DNA of 64,000 bases from Teratosphaeria epicoccoides (Eukaryota; Ascomycota; Dothideomycetes; Mycosphaerellales; Teratosphaeriaceae): contig JADDMT010000103.1 in assembly GCA_021401465.1 (NCBI GenBank), forward strand, positions 1 through 64,000, read 5' to 3'. Numbering within the stretch: the first letter of the stretch is position 1; each line of letters opens with the position of its first letter. The position numbers and the translations under genes are program-made. The notes below the pieces were generated by a model. That model was not told the DNA's origin. It searched no databases and worked only from the letters and a program-made list of their open reading frames with translations. This document shows, one piece after another, positions 1-11,509 of this stretch.

Positions 1-81
1 ACTAAAGGCAGGTACTCTGCGCATGTAGTTCGAGTCACTAGCTCAACGGTTGCGGTAGGCAACAGGGGGGCTGTCAGAGGG

Positions 82-89
82 TATAAAAA
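82..89 (+). promoter_or_regulatory. TATA box of the antisense gene of element A1
   Basis: The sequence tataaaaa lies about 160 bases upstream of the ATG at 245, inside a block (gagggtataaaaacctcg) that is unchanged in A2 at 60621-60628 although the surroundings are heavily mutated. The stretch between it and the ATG is rich in tc and caat repeats, as expected of a leader. It suggests that the plus-strand gene has a promoter of its own, separate from the LTR promoter that drives gag-pol from the other end. Confidence 0.6.
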
Positions 90-244
90 CCTCGTCGCTC
101 CCTAAACTTTCCTGTTCTAAGACACTAACATCGACCTCCGCTCCTACTTCGCTTAGCTTGCGCCTCGCTGTATCTGCGGGTCCGTACTAGAGCTCCTTCT
201 TCTTCAATCAATCAATCAAGATCAATCAACCTGTCTTAGCTATA

Positions 245-1741
245 ATGGCTCATATGCTGCAGACTAAGTTCGACGCTACTCGCTCTGCCCGCGATCGTCG
301 CTTGTGTCGACAATGCCTTGACAACCTTAGTAGCCAAGCTACACATATCTCTCCTCCGCGTGTTAGTAAGGCGTCCCCTACCCGCGAGGTATGCGTGACT
401 TGTACTAACCGAAGCGTAGCCGAGATCTGCGTCAGCGGGTTTAATAAGGGCAGTGTCTACTACAATTATGTCAACTGTAATAGCAAGCATCAAAAATGCT
501 AAGACCTCCCTAAAGAGGTATACGGCGAGTACAACTAGCTCTGCCGTAACATCGATGACTTCTAGAGAGCGCGCGACGAGGGGATTGCTAAAGGCACTCC
601 GACTATGAACAGGCTACAGGCCAAGTACCGCGAGGCACTCGCCTACCTGCTCGGCGCCCTCTCGTGCTTTACCGCGACTGCTAACCGTTCTCATAGCAGC
701 GTTCGCTTTGACTCTCTGCTAACAGGCGAAAACGTTTGTCTAGGTCTGATCGCAGACTTAGTCTAGAAGATCTTGAAGGTGCTAACCGTTAGGGTCGAGA
801 CCTTCGCCATAGTACGCATACAGTGCGGGTGCCCTCTAAGTATGAATGCTGACTTTCTCCGCTAGGCTAACGTTAGCGTCGAGAAATATCCGACTAGCTG
901 TTAGCGTTAGCAACTCGGGGCCCTTGCCTCTATTGACGATGACTTTAAGACGCGGATAATCCGCAAGAAGGTTATCAAGCAATTCACCGCTCCCGCTACT
1001 AAGGCCACGCCCTAGCGCCATACCGAGAGGCAGCCTGCCTCTAAGCCGGTCCTAAGGACTAAGCCGTAAGTTACTTACTCGAATCCTGTCGCGTGCGTAC
1101 AGCTAACACATTGTAGCGCCGCCGCCTACGCCGCCTCGACGCTACTGTCCAAGAAGAAGAAGAGGGCCAGGGCCGAAATTGAGGTCAGCGACGAGGAAGC
1201 CGAGCCTTCCCCGCTTGCGACCCGCACTACGTCCGTCAAGACGCTAAGGCACAAGCCTCTAGGCCAGATCTTTGAGGATGAGGAGGATGACGACGCTCAG
1301 GATACCTTCGGTCCTAACGTGATCCCTTCGCGCCATAGTGTCACCATACCGGTTACGCCTAAGGGAGACACCGAGTCCGATGATGTAGTCGACACTTGTG
1401 TCAAGAAGCGCAAGATGATCTCGAGGGCCGAGCGCGACAGCCGCAAGCGCGCTCGAGTCTCTTCGCCTTCTGATGCTAAGGATGAGGTAGTCGTCGCGAC
1501 TAGGCGCGGTGAGGGTGTCGCTAGTTCTCTGGCTACTATAGGCTCCGAAGACGAGCTCCCTCGCAACCTACTAAAGAAGAAGATGCCGGCCTCTCTTCGT
1601 GGCGTTGCTACCCCCGTTACTCATAGTCGCTTCGGGGTGTTTAGTAGACCCCGTGCAGGTAGGCAGTCCCTAGCGGACCGTAACAAGAAAGACTCTCCTG
1701 CTTCGGGTTTAGTCAGGAAGCCCCTAACTAGTAGTCGCTAA
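245..1741 (+). pseudogene. Antisense accessory gene of element A1: Cys-cluster protein with basic C-terminal half
   Basis: One reading frame of 499 codons runs from ATG 245 to TAA 1741 on the strand opposite to gag-pol. It is interrupted by about nine in-frame TAG or TAA codons (first at 500-502), all explicable by RIP; the stretches 245-499 and 1319-1741 remain open. The N-terminus has paired cysteines (residues 21/24 and 50/53, then 62, 78, 85, with Tyr 72 and 75 as likely mutated Cys), resembling an expanded Zn2Cys6 cluster. The C-terminal third is rich in Lys, Arg, Ser and acidic residues and has NLS-like runs (KKRKM, RKRAR). The gene stops 140 bases before the pol stop, tail to tail. The role is unknown; a nuclear DNA-binding or regulatory function is inference. 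It is possible that 500-502 is a true stop, but the frame stays coding-like beyond it. Confidence 0.75.
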
Positions 1742-1881
1742 GCATTAGCTACGAAGCTAATCCGAGCATGTCTCTTGTTCTTCTTAGGTTTATTCTAGGT
1801 GTGCCTTTAGGCATCAATGATGTATGAGTAGGGCGTTTGCTTCTCGTTGTCGCTTCGCGCGTCATGCGCTACATACACGTG

Positions 1882-4800
1882 TTAAGAATTCTGCTCCGGA
1901 ACCCTTATCTTCCCATGAATCGACCTTCTCAAGCCCTGCTCACGCCTCCTCCGCTCTTCGAATTCACGAATAGCTTCCGGAGCGTTCTTGCAGTCTTCGG
2001 CCGGAACCTATTATGTGTACTTAGGTAGGTATCCTTTCTACTTCACTAGATAGTGCGTTGCGCCCTTGCGCCGCATACTGTCCTTAATACCCTCGACTTC
2101 CTACTCTTCGTTCTCTTCTGCTACTAGCATCGGGTCCGCGGGCTCTTCGCCCTCGCGCTGTACCTATGGTTCGAGTAGAGATACGTAGAAGACGTCGTGC
2201 ACACGATACGACGATAGCAACGATAGCCGGTACGCCTGCGAGCCTATCGCGTCGCGTATCCGGAAGGGTCCGACGAACCTTAGCGTCATCTTCTTGCTCG
2301 GAAGTTTCAGCTTGAGATTCTTCGTTAATAGTAACACCTTCGTACTAACTGCGTACTACATCGGTTTAGCACGGGTGTTATTATGTTTAATCTGGGATTC
2401 TGAGGCCTTTTTCTAGTGTTCTATTAGCACCGAATGTACCTCGCGCATACGCCGCGCTAATTCCGCGGCGGCTAGCACCCTCTCCTTAGAAGACTCGTCC
2501 CGAGGCGGTTCTAGGTGTATTTCTGGATCAAAGCCATAGAGAATCTGAAATGGCGACATGCGCATAGCAGCATGCACGCTGTTATTAACTGCAAATTCCG
2601 CTATAGGAATTGCGTCGGCCTAGGCATCCTAGTTCTTAGCGTAGTAGCACTGAAGGTACTACTCAAGAGTCTAGTTCATACGTTTAGTCTGACTATTAGT
2701 CTGTAGATAGAATGCTGTACTTAGGCGGTACTTAACACGCGCTTCAAACACAAATTCTTGCTAGTATTCACTAGTAAAGACAGAACCTCGATCTAATAGG
2801 ATACTTCGGGGGACACTAAAGCGCCGTATAACTTCGTCGCGAAGTAGCCGCGTAAGCTCGCTACTTGTGCACTTTTTCGTACATAGGATGAAGATATTCA
2901 TCTTCGAGTATCGGTCGACTACTACAAGGACAGCATTAACCACATCGCCTTTCTACTTTGCTAGCAGCAAATCGGTAATGAAATCCATGGTCAAGTCTTG
3001 CCATGGTCTCTCTGGTAGTAGGAGCGCCTAAGCATCGCTATAGAGGCGATGGCGCCGAGATTTGCTAATCTGGCACGTCTAGCAGGATTTGACATAGTCA
3101 GAGACATCCTGTTCTAGCGTAGGCTACTAGTATTTGCGTCCGAGAAGTGCGTTTGTCTTCTCTACGCCAAAATGGCCCGCGAGTTCATTGTCATGATGAA
3201 TACAGAGGAGCTGCGAACGGAGTACGCGGTTAGCGGGTACGTAGAGCCTATTGTCAAAGTACTACAAGTCGCCTGACTTGGTCTAGTACTTCGGACTACC
3301 TGCAGTGTCCTAGAGGGCTATACCCTCATTAATTAACTCCGGTTCTCGCTCTTGCAACTGCTGAATAAGTCTCGAGACTTCTTCAAAGGGTTCTTCAGAC
3401 ATCGCATGCTTACCGCATGTAAGCTAGTTGACTACCGCACGGATCGAGCTAGACATAGTCGCTACAACTGCCAGATAGGAGGGTTCGTCACTAGCGGAGG
3501 CTGTGAGGCCCCATTAGACCCGCAGTCGACCTACAAGAGGAGCTAACGACAGATCGCCGCCCTAAACTACAAGCTTCGTTTGCAGCGTAGGGAGAAGCTG
3601 TCAGTTACCCTCTTCCCTAGTGTCATAGTCCGGTCGTCGCGAAGGACTATTAGCCGGATTCGTCTTTCCGGAACGATGCTAGATAACGAAGTTAAAGCTA
3701 GCGAGGAAAGTCGCCTACCTTGCTTGCCGACTACTTAGCTACTTTATGCCCATGAAGCCGCGAAGGTTGTTATGGTCGGTAAGCACCTTAATAGGGTGCG
3801 CTACGCCTTCAAGGTAGTGTCGGTACTCCTTAAAGCCGTCAACAATAGCCAAAAGCTCTTAGTCGTGAGTCTCGTAGTTAAGCTTAGCGCCCTGCATCTT
3901 CCGCGACTAGAAGGCAATCGGGTACTATCGCGCACTGCCTTTATGCGACTAGAGCTGCGATATAATTGCGGCTATTGCGAATTTTAAAGCATCGGTCTCT
4001 ATCCAGATCTTCGTAGCGGGGTCAAAGTGCCGAAGTATAGGCGTAGTTTGAAAAGCTGCTTTAAGTTTAGAGAAGGCCTTGCTCTAAGCCTCCTCCTAAG
4101 GCACTTTCCCTGGCTTTTTTCCTCGAACCGCGCCCTTTGCGAGGGCCGTGAGGGGAGCTACGATCTTCGAGTAAGATCGTATGAATCTGCAGTAGAAGTT
4201 AGTAAATCCTAGGAACACCTACACTTCTCAGAGGGTAGTTAGCCGCGGCTACTCCGCGATTGCGGACACCCTTTAGTCATCCATGATAACTCCTTCCGTG
4301 GAGACAATGTATCCGAGAAACTCAATCCTATCTGTCAGGAATAAGCACTTCTTTAGGTTCGCGTACAGAGCGAACTTGCGGAGCCGTTCGAGCACTATAC
4401 TTAGATGCCGTATATGCTCCTCCTTCGAGTCGGAATAGACTAGTATATCGTCTAAATACACTACGTAGCAGGTGTCAACGAGGCCGGCTAGGGCCTAGTT
4501 GATATACGCTTAGAACGTCGCTAGTGCGTTAGTCAAGCCGAACAGCATCACTGTATACTCGAAGTGTCTATACTGCGTTCGGAATATAGTCTTCTACTTG
4601 TCGCCCTTTCGGATCGGTATCTGGTAGTAGGCGTCCTTCAAGTCGATAGACGAGAAGATGGCGGCGCGACTAAGGCGGTCAAGCGTCTCGCTAATAAGTA
4701 GTAGGGGGCAGCGGTTCTTCTAGGTTACCGCGTTAAGGCCCCTATAGTTAACGCATAGGCGGAGCGTGTTGTCCTTCTTCGGGACGAACATAACTAACGC

Positions 4801-6846
4801 TCTAGCCTCGCTGTCGCTTCGTCGGATCCACGCGTTCCTTTGCGCCTTGTAGAGGTAGTCTCGAAGTGTTTCGAGCTGCGATTCCGACATAGGGTACAGA
4901 GGTCGATGCGGAGGATTGTAACCCTCCTTAAGGTTAATCGCATGTTCCGCGTCTAGGGCCCGGGCATAGGCCGCAGCCTCTGCGTCGAAAATATCGGCGT
5001 ATTCCTCTAACTCAGGCGGAAGGGTAATGTCTTCCTTGACGTTCTGTATGCAGACCGCATACACGCATTAGACCTTCTTCATGTCCTTGTAGAAGCTGTG
5101 TGCGTCACGCATCCGTACCGTAGGAACTTCGCCTATGGAGCTGTAGAACTAGTTGTTAGTAGCTCCATTAACAACGACTCCCTGCTTGTGGCGCCAAGGG
5201 CGGCCGAGTAGGAGCTCCTTATTAGGAACGTCTTCGGCGTAGAAGACTTCGTTAGTCTTGCGCACTTCTCCCAAGGAGTCCGCGAGTTAGAGGCGCACGT
5301 TGTACGCGCCTCGAGCCGCTACGCCTTCGCCCTAAAAAGACTTCATAGTAGGCAGCAGGGCTCCTAGGATCGGCTTCAAACCGAGCCGTATGATTACCCT
5401 CTAGGGTATCACGTTAACCTCCGCAAGGTCATCTAACATACAGTCTACTAGCTCGAGCGAGCCATTAACTTGGACCGCGCTAGATAGGCGCCACGCAGGC
5501 CACGAGTCTACACCATCGGTGACAGACAGCTTAGATACCCGCGGTAGCTATTCGGTTGTCTCAGGCTTGTCCTTCTTTCGCCTCCCCTCTAGGGAGGTTT
5601 CGGACACCTTGCTTACCTTCTTCCTATTACTTCGTTTAGGACAGCGAGCCGCCTAGTAGTCCCTCGCTCCACAGATGTGGCAGCTACTCGGAGGCTTCTC
5701 GCTACTGTCTTTTGGCTCGGAGGGCTTGCTCCTCCGGAATGAACTACCGCGTTAGACGTGACCCCTAGGGCGCTTGTGATGGCGGCCCTTTAGTAGGTCC
5801 TTAGGGCTTAGACGCTTATTGTCCTTACCGCCCGATTTTCCATTTCGCTTCAAGGTAATTTCCATACGTGTCGCAAGGGACACGAGGTCTTGCCGAGTTG
5901 TCGGAAGTTCATGAAAAGTCATGATTATGTTCCGAAGATTGTCATTAAGTTTGACGAGCAAGTGCTGCACACGTTGCGTCTCAGTATAGGGTGGCATCTG
6001 TCCCTTAAGCGTGGCGAGGTAGGTTGCGAAGCTAGAGGTTGTTTGTCCCTTCCCCTGCTTAGCCTTCTCGTACTCGACAGACACGGTAAGGGCGCGATTC
6101 TCTAGATCCTCGACCTAGTCGACACAGAACTAGCGAAAGTCCGCCTACGTATACGTTCTGTCGTAGACCCGCATAAGGTCATACTGCTCATGCTAATTGT
6201 TGCGAGGTTCCTTATCCTCTTCGAGCTACATCACACTAAAGGCGACTCGTTTGCCCTCTGTGGAATATCCGCGTAGGTTAAGCACGAAAACTGCCTTACA
6301 TGCCTGCAAGAAAGTTCGAGCCTCCTTCAAGGTGTCTCCCTTGAACGGCTTTAGGTTACGTGCGTTACGACTACCTCCTAGTTAGCCTACTATGGCCCCG
6401 AATTTAGGCACCAAGTTCGCGGGCACACGCGGAGGGTCTGCGCCTCCTAGTAAGTTGTCTTCGCGGGTCCCTAGCGTGAAATCTCGCTGGATTTCTTCGT
6501 CCGCTAGTTCGTTAGTACTACTCATGGCGACGTCTTCGTCGTCCTCGCCGTTGTCGCTACTAGGAGCGGTGCGGCTCTAGCTCTAGTTCGCAAGGCGGTT
6601 CGCGACCTAATCGACAATCATGGCTACGAGGGCTAGGTCGATAGTCGGGGTTAGCTGCGGTCCCTGTGCGGGGGGTCTATTACCTAGTCCGCCGCGTAAT
6701 TGTCCTCTAGCGGAACCGTCGCTCGATGCAGTGTCGCTCGCAGCGGGTACTTCTGCGGGCTAGTTACTCAGGCTAGCTTCGCCATCGCGGGCGCTCGGGA
6801 TGGCGCTCGCTACGCGTTAGTTGCGAGTTCGTGGTACTCTAGACAT
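1882..6846 (-). pseudogene. gag-pol polyprotein of element A1 (single frame, RIP-broken)
   Basis: The frame from ATG at 6846 to TAA at 1882 is exactly 1,655 codons; gag, RT and integrase segments all lie in it without a frameshift, so only point-mutation stops break it. In order: an acidic and Ser-rich gag N-terminus; the gag core (around 6084-5752, open); a CCHC zinc knuckle near 5686-5645 with its His changed to Tyr; a protease region; reverse transcriptase, with FVPKKDN and LCVNYRGLN near 4790-4730 and an intact YLDD box near 4450; RNase H; an integrase core near 2990-2760 with DFIT, VVVDRYSK and LLDRGSVFTS; and a chromodomain near 2090-1990 reading HYLVK, stop, KGYL, where the stop replaces Trp. 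Gag and pol in one frame resembles the Tf1 and Tf2 arrangement. Family assignment is certain; the gene is dead as it stands. Confidence 0.93.
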
Positions 6847-6940
6847 ATCGTAGTATTCTCTGCTAGACTGCAAAGCAGGGGGGAGAAAGCAGAACTAATA
6901 TAGATGTATGTGCTATATGATATGAAAATATCTCGCAGTG

Positions 6941-7253
6941 TGACAGAGTAATCCGACCTTTTAGTAGGTACAAGATAGCGCTGCTTTCTGCTTATCGCAG
7001 AGGTGGCGCTAAGGGTGCTTATAACCCCCGACGCTCCTTAATTAGGGAAAGCATGTCCGAGCCTAACCCCGTAGGGGTACCGTAGGGTCAGCGACGTAGG
7101 GGCGTCCTACGTCGACAACTGATCCTACTCGGACGACATACGAGCTAACGTATGTACGAAGGACCCCCTTGCCATATGTGGCAGGGTCACTGCATGCCAA
7201 GGGCGGCTATTAGAACCCATGCGGTTCAAATGGTCCCCTAGTATTAACCGTAT
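6941..7253 (-). repeat. 5' LTR of element A1
   Basis: Read on the minus strand it begins with TG (plus strand ends ...accgtatca at 7253) and ends with CA (plus strand tgacagag at 6941), about 313 bp. The part from 7040 to 7253 aligns with the LTR at 59735-59979. The outer boundary fits A2, where the alignment ends exactly at a polypurine tract. The inner boundary at 6941 is inferred from the TG and is less certain. It stops dead against B3 pol sequence at 7254. Confidence 0.75.
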
Positions 7254-10200
7254 CATTAGTCCCCTTGTAATAGACGATCTTGCAGTTAAAACTAGAGAGC
7301 TCCTCGCTCTACCGAACCTGTCGTCAGTTTAACTCTTTCGTCGTTATGAAGTATCGCAAGTTCTCATGGTCTGTGTAGACTGTAACCTAGTGCTTAGAAC
7401 CTTCTAAGTAGACTCGCTAGGCCTTGTAGGCGTCTACTATAGCTAGAAGTTCTTTGTCGTAGACGTCATAATAGAGTTCTAGTCTAGACAATTTCCTCAA
7501 GTAGTAGGCGACTAGCTGTAGTCGTCTACTCGTTCCTAGTTAACTTAAGCATGCCCTAAGTGCTACGTCGGAGGCATCTGTTTCGACTATGATAGGCTTA
7601 TCTAGGTCGAACACAAGTAAGATCAGCTAATCTGTAAATTGTCGCTTAAGTTCCTTGAAGGCATTCTGTTAGTCGTCGTCCTATACGAATAGTGTATCCT
7701 TCGTCATAAGAGTCGTAAGTAGTGCCGTGATCTTCGAATAGTTTGCCACAAATCTCCTGTAGAAGTTAGCGAATCCAAGGAAGGACTATACTTCCTTAAC
7801 ATTAGTTAGCGTAGGCTACTCTTTTACGACCTAGACTTTCTTAGTGTCTATCTTGATTCCATTCTATGCTACTACATAGCTAAGGAATTGTACTTCCTGC
7901 TTATGAAACTCGCTCTTCTGCAGCTTGACCTTTAGCTAGTAATCCTCGAGTTTCTAAAGTACTTTGCGCATGTAAGTCCTATGCTCTTTAATCGTCTAGG
8001 AATAGACGAGGATGTCGTCTAGGTATATAACTACAAAGACGTCAAGGTACTCTCGTAGTACGTTGTTAATAAATGCCTACTATGTAGCTAGGGCGTTTGT
8101 CAACCTAAATAGCATGACTATGTACTTGTAGTGTCTAAACCTAGTTCGGAACGCGGTCTTCTATTCTTCGCCTTCCTTAATTCGAATTCGGTTATACGCT
8201 CTAGGTATGTCGAACTTCGAGAACTACATTACTCCTTGTAGGCGGTCCTGCAATTCTAAGAGCAAAGGAAGCGGATAACTATTCTTTATTATGATGTCGT
8301 TTAATCTACGATAATCTACGCAGAGTCGCTAGTTATCTTCCCCCTTAGGCACAAACAGGATTAGATATCCGGCTAGGGACTATGACTCGCGGATGAAGCC
8401 TTTCTAGAGGTTGTCTTCTAGGTATTTCCGGAGAATCTCTAGTTTCGCTGCTAACAACAGGCGAACTAATTGCTTCGTTAGTGTCTTGCTAGGGAGTAAG
8501 GGTATCCCGTGGTCCTACTCCTAGTATTCTAGCAGAGCTTCTTAGTCGGGTTCTTCCTCGAAAAGAGTAGCGAACTCTTTATACTAATTAGGAACTATGA
8601 ATTCGACCTTGACTCCCGATTGCGTTGCTTTGACCTATAGGACATGTACTTCCTGTTCTAGATCCTTAATAGCGGCTACTATCTCGCTTGAAGTCATAAC
8701 ACATATTTCGATCTTGCCTAGTACATCGTGTACTACAGGTAGAGGTATCGATCTTGAGAGTTCTAGGAACTAGATCCTCTCATTCTTCTAGTCGATATAG
8801 GGGTTAGCGTTTCTTAGCCATGGAAACCCTAGTACTACATCCGAGCCTAGTAACTCCGTGATGTCAAACTAGAGCATCTCTTAGTAGCGTCCTATCCGCA
8901 GAGGCATTATCTTAGTCTCTTCGTCAACTACTCCTTAGTTGTACGTAACCGGCTTTCCATTAATCGCTTGTAGCGAGAAAGCATTCGTCTTCGCCTGTAG
9001 CTTTATCCTAGCTGTCCTAGCAAACTTAGGCGTCATGAAGATTCTAGTACATCCTGAATCTATTAAGGCCCTAGCTAGCGTTTCGTCGATATGTACCTAT
9101 ACTCTAAGGTTGTTCGCGTATCTGGCGCCGATCGCGGCATATCGTTGTAGCCCTATCTAGTCTGTCCGTAGGTCTAATTCTAGCGGACCTTGTCGTTTCC
9201 CGAATAACTGTCTTCACGGACTAGTTTAGGGATTATGCGGTCTTGGCTTCTTCTCTAAGCGTTACCGTTTTCTAGCCTAAGAGATTGTTCTCGTTCTTAG
9301 CCTCGCTGTTCCTACGCGTTTCTTGCGTACTCTATCTTTAAATGATAGACTCGGAGTCGTAGCGCTCTTAGAATCTGAATACCTTCGTGGGTTAGGTAGC
9401 CTCTCTAGGGCGTAAACTCTACCCTAAACAGTACAATTTCTTAGACAACTTTCTAATGCGCGTGAGGTTAAGCTACGACTAGTAGTCTCCTTAAGTGTCG
9501 TCGCATACGGTCGGCTAGTTCGTCATACTAAAGCTAGTCGACCTGTTGTACTCTATTAATTCATGGGCAAGCCTAAGCCTACTAGTTCTGTATGATTTGG
9601 ATAATGTCGAGTCTAATGTCATGCGGCGGCATAGCCTATCGCTCTATACTCTCGTCTTCCTCGGAATCAGGAATGACAGCTTCGACAAGCTCGTAGTTAT
9701 CGTCCGAACCTTCTTCTTCTTCTTCTAGTTCCTGTTGCCTTAGGACTATCGCACTAGAAGGTGTGCCCCTTAGCGCACAGATCGACTATGCCTTATTTTG
9801 GCTAGAGTACTATCCGGAACCATCTTTATTACTCATGGGAATTCGACAATCGTCGTCATAGCACGTAGTCTAAGTAAGTGCGGCATAGTCTAGTTCTCGA
9901 GTAGCGGCGGCCTTTTGCTTAGGTGCCGTCGTTGTTACGCGAGCCTACTCTATCCTAGGCAGCTCTTGTCGTTGCTTCTTCGCAAAACATTCGCGGGAAA
10001 AGTGTCCTTTCTTTCCTTAGTTATGGCACTTGAGATTACTCTTGTTAAATGGCTTCTTCAGACCATTCTGATTAGGAGAGCCTTTCCGCGGCTTTCCTTA
10101 GGGTCTATTCCTCGGATGCCACTTAGTCGCATCTAACTCTATAGGTTAGAGACTATAGTAATCGCTTCGCCATTTCGGTGCTAATCGTTAGACCTTATGG

Positions 10201-10961
10201 TTAGCCTGTGCTAGCTTGCGATTTCTATGTTGTCGTTCTTGCTGTCGTTCCTAGATGCGATTATCGATTCTAATCGCGAGATCGCTTATTTCCTTGAATG
10301 TCGTTAGCCGATCTCCTCAGGCAATTTCGTCTTTAACCGTCTCCTTTAGTCCCTAGTAGAACTAAGCGGCTAAAGCGTTATCATTCTAGTCGACTCGAGC
10401 AGAGAGGGTCTAAAAGTCCGCGCGGTACTTAGTAGCGGAACCCTTCTGCTAGATTCCTAGGAGAGCTCTCTCGGCCTCTTGTTGCTTATTACCGAGCCTA
10501 AACGCTTCGCGTAATGCCTTAAACAAGGACTTGTCTAAGTTAAGAATCTCCCTAGTCGTCGTCTTCCTAGCTTCGGCGCTACTAACATGATCCAGATAAT
10601 CTGTTAGATGAGGCTAGATAAACTCGAACGCCGGTCCCTTTAGGTAAGAGACAATGTACATCATTCGCTTATGATGTGTCGTAAACCGTTCCGTATCTAC
10701 GTTAAATGCTAACTAGCATTATAGGATAAACATCTCGACTTGAGATCGTTGTCCTGTAAACTCTGTAGGGCTTCCTATCTTAAAGCTGTTATTACTATAT
10801 CTATTCCTAGTAGTTAAACCTGCGACAGATGCTAGAGCTATCTCGCTAAGGTGAATAGATTCGAGCTACTACATGACTTAAGGTATAGTAGCAACTTGTT
10901 CTTGTAGTGTTAGTTAACTGTCGCTAGAACTTGAACTGATAGTTGAAGAACTACTTGACAT
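7254..10961 (-). pseudogene. gag-pol of element B3, truncated in RNase H
   Basis: The gag start (ATG at 10961, same leader as in B1 and B2) is followed by a retrotransposon gag core near 10700-10250, a zinc-knuckle region near 10060-9970, protease near 9080-9040, reverse transcriptase with a YLDD box near 8030-8015, and RNase H up to the break. Stop codons are spread through every domain. Open frames on the plus strand here (8939-9160, 9915-10136) are shadows of gag and protease. The truncation removes integrase, so this copy could not have moved by itself after the break. Confidence 0.88.
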
Positions 10962-11020
10962 AGGCGTATGTCAAGCGCTTAACGAGTCTCCTGATGCTTC
11001 CTTAGAAGTTGTGCTTAAAA

Positions 11021-11509
11021 TGTTATAAGGGTAGGTGCTAATAGCAGGAAGGGGATCAGGTGTTAGACTCGCAGAGCTGTAAAGAATATCGACAATAGTA
11101 GTTGACCTTGTAACTAACTCTCCTCTAAGCAAGAGAGGATTAAATTAAGATTAAGCACGAAGCTCCTAACTACCTGTCCTAAAGCTATCCCTATATATTA
11201 GAGAGATAGAGCAGCTCTGTTAGATCTGTTAGTAGACCTAACAGATCTATGTCTATAGATCTATGGACTAACCCTACAGATCTAAGGGTCTGTTATCTTA
11301 TGACAGATCCCTTCTTCCTTGTAGGCCTATAGATCTATAGACTAACCCTACAGATCCGGGGATCTGTCCTCACGTGACAGATCCTTTCTCCTATGACTAT
11401 GCCTATAACTCATAGTACTCCTATAACTATACTATGACTTATAGCACTTAGGACCCTCATAATCCTGTATCCTATAGTACTCCGGATAGTACTCCTGACA
11501 CTTATGACA
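11021..11509 (-). repeat. 5' LTR of element B3
   Basis: The ends are TGTCAT... (plus strand ...cttatgaca, ending at 11509) and ...ATAACA (plus strand tgttataagg, starting at 11021), 489 bp. It contains the palindrome GGATCTGTC-N7-GACAGATCC at about 11356-11380 and a second, decayed copy near 11290-11310, as in the B1 LTRs, plus an extra stretch of short repeats around cctataactatactatgact near 11400-11450. A decayed integrase gene is on the other side of the right end. Confidence 0.85.

Larger units (their letters stand above)
1..7253 (-). mobile_element. Ty3/Gypsy LTR retrotransposon A1 (left end outside window)
   Basis: This is a Ty3-type element read on the minus strand: 5' LTR at the right (6941-7253), one gag-pol frame (6846 down to 1882), then an extra gene on the opposite strand (245-1741). 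The 3' LTR lies beyond the window edge; the family's 3' LTR is seen in copy A2 (59735-59979). Position 1 aligns to about 60540 in A2. A1 is the less decayed copy: it keeps many CpG sites that are TpA in A2. Its 5' LTR abuts the broken RNase H region of element B3 directly, and I see no target duplication because the other end is missing. Confidence 0.92.
7254..11509 (-). mobile_element. Ty3/Gypsy element B3, 5' part only
   Basis: This is a minus-strand copy of the B family. It keeps the 5' LTR (11021-11509), gag, protease, RT and part of RNase H, then is cut at 7254, losing the rest of RNase H, integrase, chromodomain, antisense gene and 3' LTR. The broken end meets the 5' LTR of A1. It aligns to B1 (33132-36850) and B2 (47978-51700) throughout. 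The 5' LTR is longer (489 bp) than in B1 (441) or B2 (394), so it represents a separate subfamily. Confidence 0.9.

Noticed and set aside
245..493. Minus-strand open frame opposite the start of the A1 antisense gene
   Set aside because: The plus frame has conserved Cys pairs, a TATA box and a continuation to 1741; the minus frame has none of these.
1319..1741. Separate short gene at 1319-1741
   Set aside because: It is in the same frame as ATG 245 with only RIP-type stops between, so it is treated as the C-terminal part of one gene.
8939..10136. Plus-strand open frames in B3, and the matching minus-strand frames in B1 (34037-34315, 34992-35213)
   Set aside because: Each is opposite to a recognisable gag or protease segment. 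They recur in several copies only because the underlying sense gene is shared.
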